Below, in pieces: positions 60,001-64,000 of a DNA stretch of 64,000 bases (position 1 is the stretch's first letter; each line of letters begins with the position of its first letter). Where the stretch lies: positions 248,001 through 312,000 of the forward strand of contig JAVTVJ010000072.1 in the NCBI GenBank assembly GCA_034509425.1. Direction: 5' to 3'. The translations under genes and the position numbers were made by a program. The DNA is from Eopsaltria australis. Lineage: Eukaryota > Chordata > Aves > Passeriformes > Petroicidae. The notes under the pieces were generated by a model. The model saw nothing but the letters and a program-made list of their open reading frames with translations. It searched no databases and was not told where the DNA came from.

Positions 60001-62204
60001 CAACAGATTTTCATATGAAATGGGATGATTTCTGTTAGAAACCTTCAAAATTCCATTGCCAATATGATAATATTTATTATTAATTGAAATAATCTCTGTA
60101 TCAACTACCAGGAGTTAGTATATAAGATACTTTGACTTTGATCATGAGTATTTTTCTGGAACTATGTGTCAAAATGCAAAACGGGAAAAAAAAAGAAAAA
60201 GCTTGATGTAGACAGAAATAAGATGAGAAATGCCTTCCTATGTCAGAAAGGTTTTATAGAGATTAAGAAAAAGAGAAAATATTTAAATAAGAACAAACTG
60301 CAATAAGGCTGGCAAACAAAAAACTAGTGTATAAGAACTTCTCAGAAGTACCTAATGCCTTTTTTTATCTGTTTTTTTAATTTGCATTTTCTGCACTGGC
60401 ACCCCTATAAGTAACCTGAATTTCCAAAGAGCCTGAATTTTCACTTCAGCAGGAAATACTCAGTATCTAGAGCCGTTCAAAGTCATGTAAGAATATACAT
60501 CTTGAATTATTCACTTACTTCACTCTTTTGCAAATTGTAGCCAACAATTGCCTTCACACTTTTGTTTTATATAGAATTCTTCTACCCTCATACTCTCAAC
60601 AACAGCAAATGAAAAAATGTTGAGAAATGGAGGGAAAGGGCAGAACAATTTCTGGAAACTTTCAGAGCAAAAATAATTGCTTCATTTCCAGCATTCTTCT
60701 GTTTATAGGTTAAAGATGCTGAATCAAATATCACATAGAAACTGGTTCGTCTCATCTAAGTGTAGACATTTATTCTCAAAGGACTAAAATTTCTAAATAA
60801 AGTACAACAGTCAATTAGGAAATGAAATTGAACCTGTGCCTCAAATCCCCAAACATTTATTGTGGAAAAGCCTATGGAGTTTGTTTTATGATACCATAGT
60901 GGAAGTTGAAGATACAGCTGCAGTTGGCTGTCAGGACTGTGCACAGGTGCATATGCAGTGTGCATTCTCATCATTCCCTTGGGTGGGCCAGGTGTTTGCC
61001 AGCTGTTCTCCACACCAATGAAACAATTGGCTGACTTGAGACAGGGTCACTGATCAAATTTCTGGCCTGGTTTCTTGAGGAGCTGTGGTTGCAGGGGGCA
61101 CTTGAAGTGAGAATTTTAAACAGTCCTGTAGATTCCCCCAGGCATCTCCTGCTGCCTACAAGCCAATTGACAGGAATGATTTATACACTTAAACATGCTG
61201 ATTAACATCCTGAGTAGAGTACCTGGCTGTTGCAGAGACTTCCCCAGGCAGTTCCTGAGGTAGAATTACCCAGATACTACACAGGAAAGCTGCTTGTTAA
61301 TACTTTGCAGAAACTGTTTTTGTACTTGCAGACATGCTCTCATGGAACAAACTTTTGCACAAAGAAAATTAAAATATTTTGGTTATAGTTTAAATTAATC
61401 AATAGGAATGGATTATGCATTCCCTGGAGTGATTGCACAGGATCACTGCTCAGCTTGCTTATAAAAATTTAGTAGAACTAACAGTTTGGGAAGTGTCTTC
61501 TGGTATGGCTAAGGACCCTTAAAATGGACTCCCATCACCACCAGGACAGACACTGATCAACAAGGTGGAGATAAAATTCCCCACTTGAGTACCATCTCAT
61601 GCTAAATATCTCAACAAAATAGTTGGATTTTTTTGTTGGTGGGATCTTTGTTGTTGTTGTTTGGTTTAGTTTAGTTCTTTTGTGGTTTTGTGGGGTTTTT
61701 TTGGAGGTGGTAGGTTTTATTTCAACAGTCTGTCTGCATTTGCCTGTGCAATAGTCTTCTGACCTTCTTCCAAATTCTGATTGGGATAAATCACAGTCAT
61801 GCACCTTATCTTTTGCTTATGCTTTCATTTCTATAGGGAAGAAATCTAAACTTGAAGCCAGAAGGTGTGGCTGTCTTCAATGAGTATTGATGTGATGTAA
61901 TGCATGTGGAGACAGGAAGATGAAACACCTGTACAAGGCGGCTCAGAGGGATGGACATACAGGTCACTTAAGAAGACTATAACAGAAAGGCTCTTAAGTG
62001 AGCAGTTCACATATTTGGGATGGGACAGGGTTGGGCTGGTGGGAGAAATAGTGACTGATTGATAATGAGTGGAAAAAAACCCAAAATTGTCCATCTTCTT
62101 GAGTCAGCAAAATTTGGTTTTGCCTCCTGCTAGCAGGAGCATGGACCAGCAGTGTCTGACTCAGAGCGCCTCATGAAAGGGGTTGAAATGATAAGAGTTG
62201 CATC

Positions 62205-62272
62205 AATGCCTTTTTTAACCTAAGGTTAAATCCTAACCTTACTTACTTAATGCCTTATTTAACCTAAGGTTA
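62205..62272. repeat. Imperfect tandem duplication, 44-bp period
   Basis: A 24-base block beginning 'aatgcctt' and ending 'aacctaaggtta' occurs at 62205-62228 and again at 62249-62272 with one difference. Each block ends with a small inverted repeat, taacc/ggtta. A further 'cctaagg' lies just downstream near 62279. Confidence 0.85.
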
Positions 62273-64000
62273 TCCCATCCTAAGGCAAATCTTCCCTCTC
62301 TTGCAACTCAGCAGTCTGTGGCAGGGAAATCTGAAGTTCCTGTGCCTACATGACGCAGACATCAAGAGAAATATTCAGACACCAAAAAAGGACATTTTGT
62401 GTATGAAAGGACTAATCAAATTACGATAAAACCTTCACAAAAATTTTCTCAAAGAATAATGCAAATATTTTGGGTATTTTTTATACATTTTCTTAGAATT
62501 ATCAAAATTTTGAGGATTCCAAAGGATAAAGAAGTCTGTGGCAAACTTTAACCTAATAAGAAACTCAGTAGAAGATGCGCTTGAATGTTTGTGGTTTAAT
62601 TTGTTGGTCCACATTGTCCAACTTTGAAATATTTAAAAATTCCAAGGTAGGAGAAAAACAAAATTATATGACCAAAAGCAGTCAATAGTGAACTGTCAAA
62701 GCTGACATTTCATGGACTATCTATCATAAGATGGTATTTATATTAATAAAATACTTGGAAGATGTTTACTTGCCAAAAATATCCACAGAAATCAGAACTT
62801 ATTAATTAATCATATGCAAACAGAAGTGCTACCTTTACACTGTAATATAGTTTGACTAGCTCTAAAGTAAAACCTGATGTCTAGGGGGTTTTGAAATAGG
62901 TTAATTTGGGGGAAAAAAAGAGAATAAAACAAGGAAGCAAAATCTCTTAGAGCAACTGAGTTTATTGTAGGTAAAAGAGGAGTAGAGCTCCAGGTTAAAT
63001 CTTGTACTAATGCCCAGTCTGGCCCCAATGCCATAATCTCAGTAACCAAATACTCTTTATTTATACCATGTCTCTTTTGCGCTAGTCTCATGCATACTAA
63101 ATATTTACAGTTCAATTTTCAATTTATAGCTTTACATTGGCAACAGCTTTTTAAAATATTTAATAAACTATTTAGCAGCTTATGTGTCATTTGGGAATAA
63201 TGCAACAGAATTGCTGGAAAGTTATACCAACTCCTAGGGTGCTTCCTCGTTGCAGAACAAATCAGACTGTTATTACACTAATCAGTATTATAATCATATG
63301 TGACATCTGAGAGCACGCTGAACCATGTTACTGATATCAGTGGATGCTCTATTCTGATATACTTGTGCATGGTATGGAAAATGGCTGTTGGATACATACT
63401 ATTCTATTTCTTAAGCAAATATGGACCTTGTTTTTATTATAGTAGATAAGTTTCCGACTTACACCTGAATGGTATCTTTAAAAAAAATTCAGCAATATTT
63501 CAGTGTATATTCTCTTGAGTCTTAGTTTTGTATGCAGAACCTTGAGCTTTGCAAAATGTAGAGACATTATTAATTGAGCAATTACAATAATAAATTTTAA
63601 CTGGAAGGAAGCACTTGTGAAACTCTTGAATTCTGTTAGATTGCTCGTTCTGGTGATTCCTAGGGCTGCAGCATGGACTGAAACATGGAAAGTGACAGAG
63701 CACCATATGCAGTAATCTAATAATGTAAAGGCACCTGTCCTCTCCCTTGCTGTGGGGAATAGCTGAATTCTAGGAGCAGAAAATAATCCAATTCTCAATA
63801 CTTGGTAATTGACTGAGCATTTGACTGCTGGTCCACAGGAAGAAAGGAAAAAAAAAGGTGGGGGTGGGCAAGACTATGCAGAAAAGACATATGCAAATCA
63901 ACCACTGCCTTCAATTTGTTGTAAGTAGAAACTTTAATGCTCATAAAGTATCAGCTCTACAGTATTCTAACAGATCTTGCAGCTGTAAATTGCTTTTGCC

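Larger units (their letters stand above)
56711..64000. other. Unique AT-rich DNA to window end, no gene seen
   Basis: About 7.3 kb. It contains a (TA)n tract at about 57069-57084 and a 44-bp-period duplication at 62205-62272. Frames of up to 131 codons (58023-58418) have no recognisable domain and overlap others on the same strand. I see no RNA gene or transposon end. Confidence 0.5.

Noticed and set aside
1..64000. Bacterial-type systems such as operons, CRISPR arrays, phage or defence islands
   Set aside because: Base composition, repeat families and lack of dense coding show vertebrate nuclear DNA. No regularly spaced direct repeats of CRISPR type occur.

Overview
The window looks like nuclear DNA from a bird, most likely a passerine. 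The evidence is the repeat content: many CR1 LINE fragments, several ending at the ATTCTATG-type 3' terminus, avian ERVL-type LTRs, long avian ERV LTRs with GC-rich leaders, and one SINE with a tRNA-Ile-like head and a CR1-like tail. That last combination matches what I recall of TguSINE1, described from zebra finch. The sequence is AT-rich, with no long open frames outside repeats, so it reads as intergenic or deep intronic DNA. I found no host protein-coding exon, functional tRNA, rRNA, CRISPR array or operon. Every protein-like signal I could identify belongs to a decayed retroelement.

Layout. 1-1.4 kb: two minus-strand CR1 3' fragments. 1.4-11.3 kb: unique AT-rich DNA with one modest GC-rich patch near 5 kb. 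11.3-12.2 kb: a long minus-strand ERV LTR. 13.5-16.2 kb: a retroelement cluster, namely a CR1 split by a 1.5 kb minus-strand LTR with a perfect 5-bp target duplication, then the tRNA-Ile/CR1 SINE, then another CR1 3' end. 21.6-22.3 kb: a plus-strand CR1 that appears internally deleted. 23.1-23.5 kb: an ERVL-type LTR. 24.0-24.4 and 25.9-26.6 kb: minus-strand CR1 pieces, the second carrying reverse transcriptase (RT) sequence. 27.6-29.2 kb: a second long LTR of the same family as the 13.6 kb one, in opposite orientation. 29.2-37.7 kb: mostly unique. 37.7-42.8 kb: a heavily decayed minus-strand provirus with two recognisable LTRs and pol remnants. 44.7-45.3 kb: an ERVL-type LTR. 47.0-47.6 kb: a 532-bp minus-strand solo LTR with a perfect 5-bp target duplication. 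48.1 kb: an old CR1. 52.7-54.8 kb: a 2 kb plus-strand CR1 with RT remnants and an intact 3' terminus. 56.5-56.7 kb: the 3' end of an ERVL-type LTR. 56.7-64 kb: unique AT-rich DNA.

The elements do not act together as a system. They record successive retroposition: old CR1 copies, younger LTR insertions (one inside a CR1), recombination of proviruses to solo LTRs, and decay. The signals most worth a second look are the inverted pair of long LTRs with a shared splice-donor-like site, the two-LTR provirus, and the SINE. Family names come from memory of avian repeats. Boundaries without target duplications are approximate.
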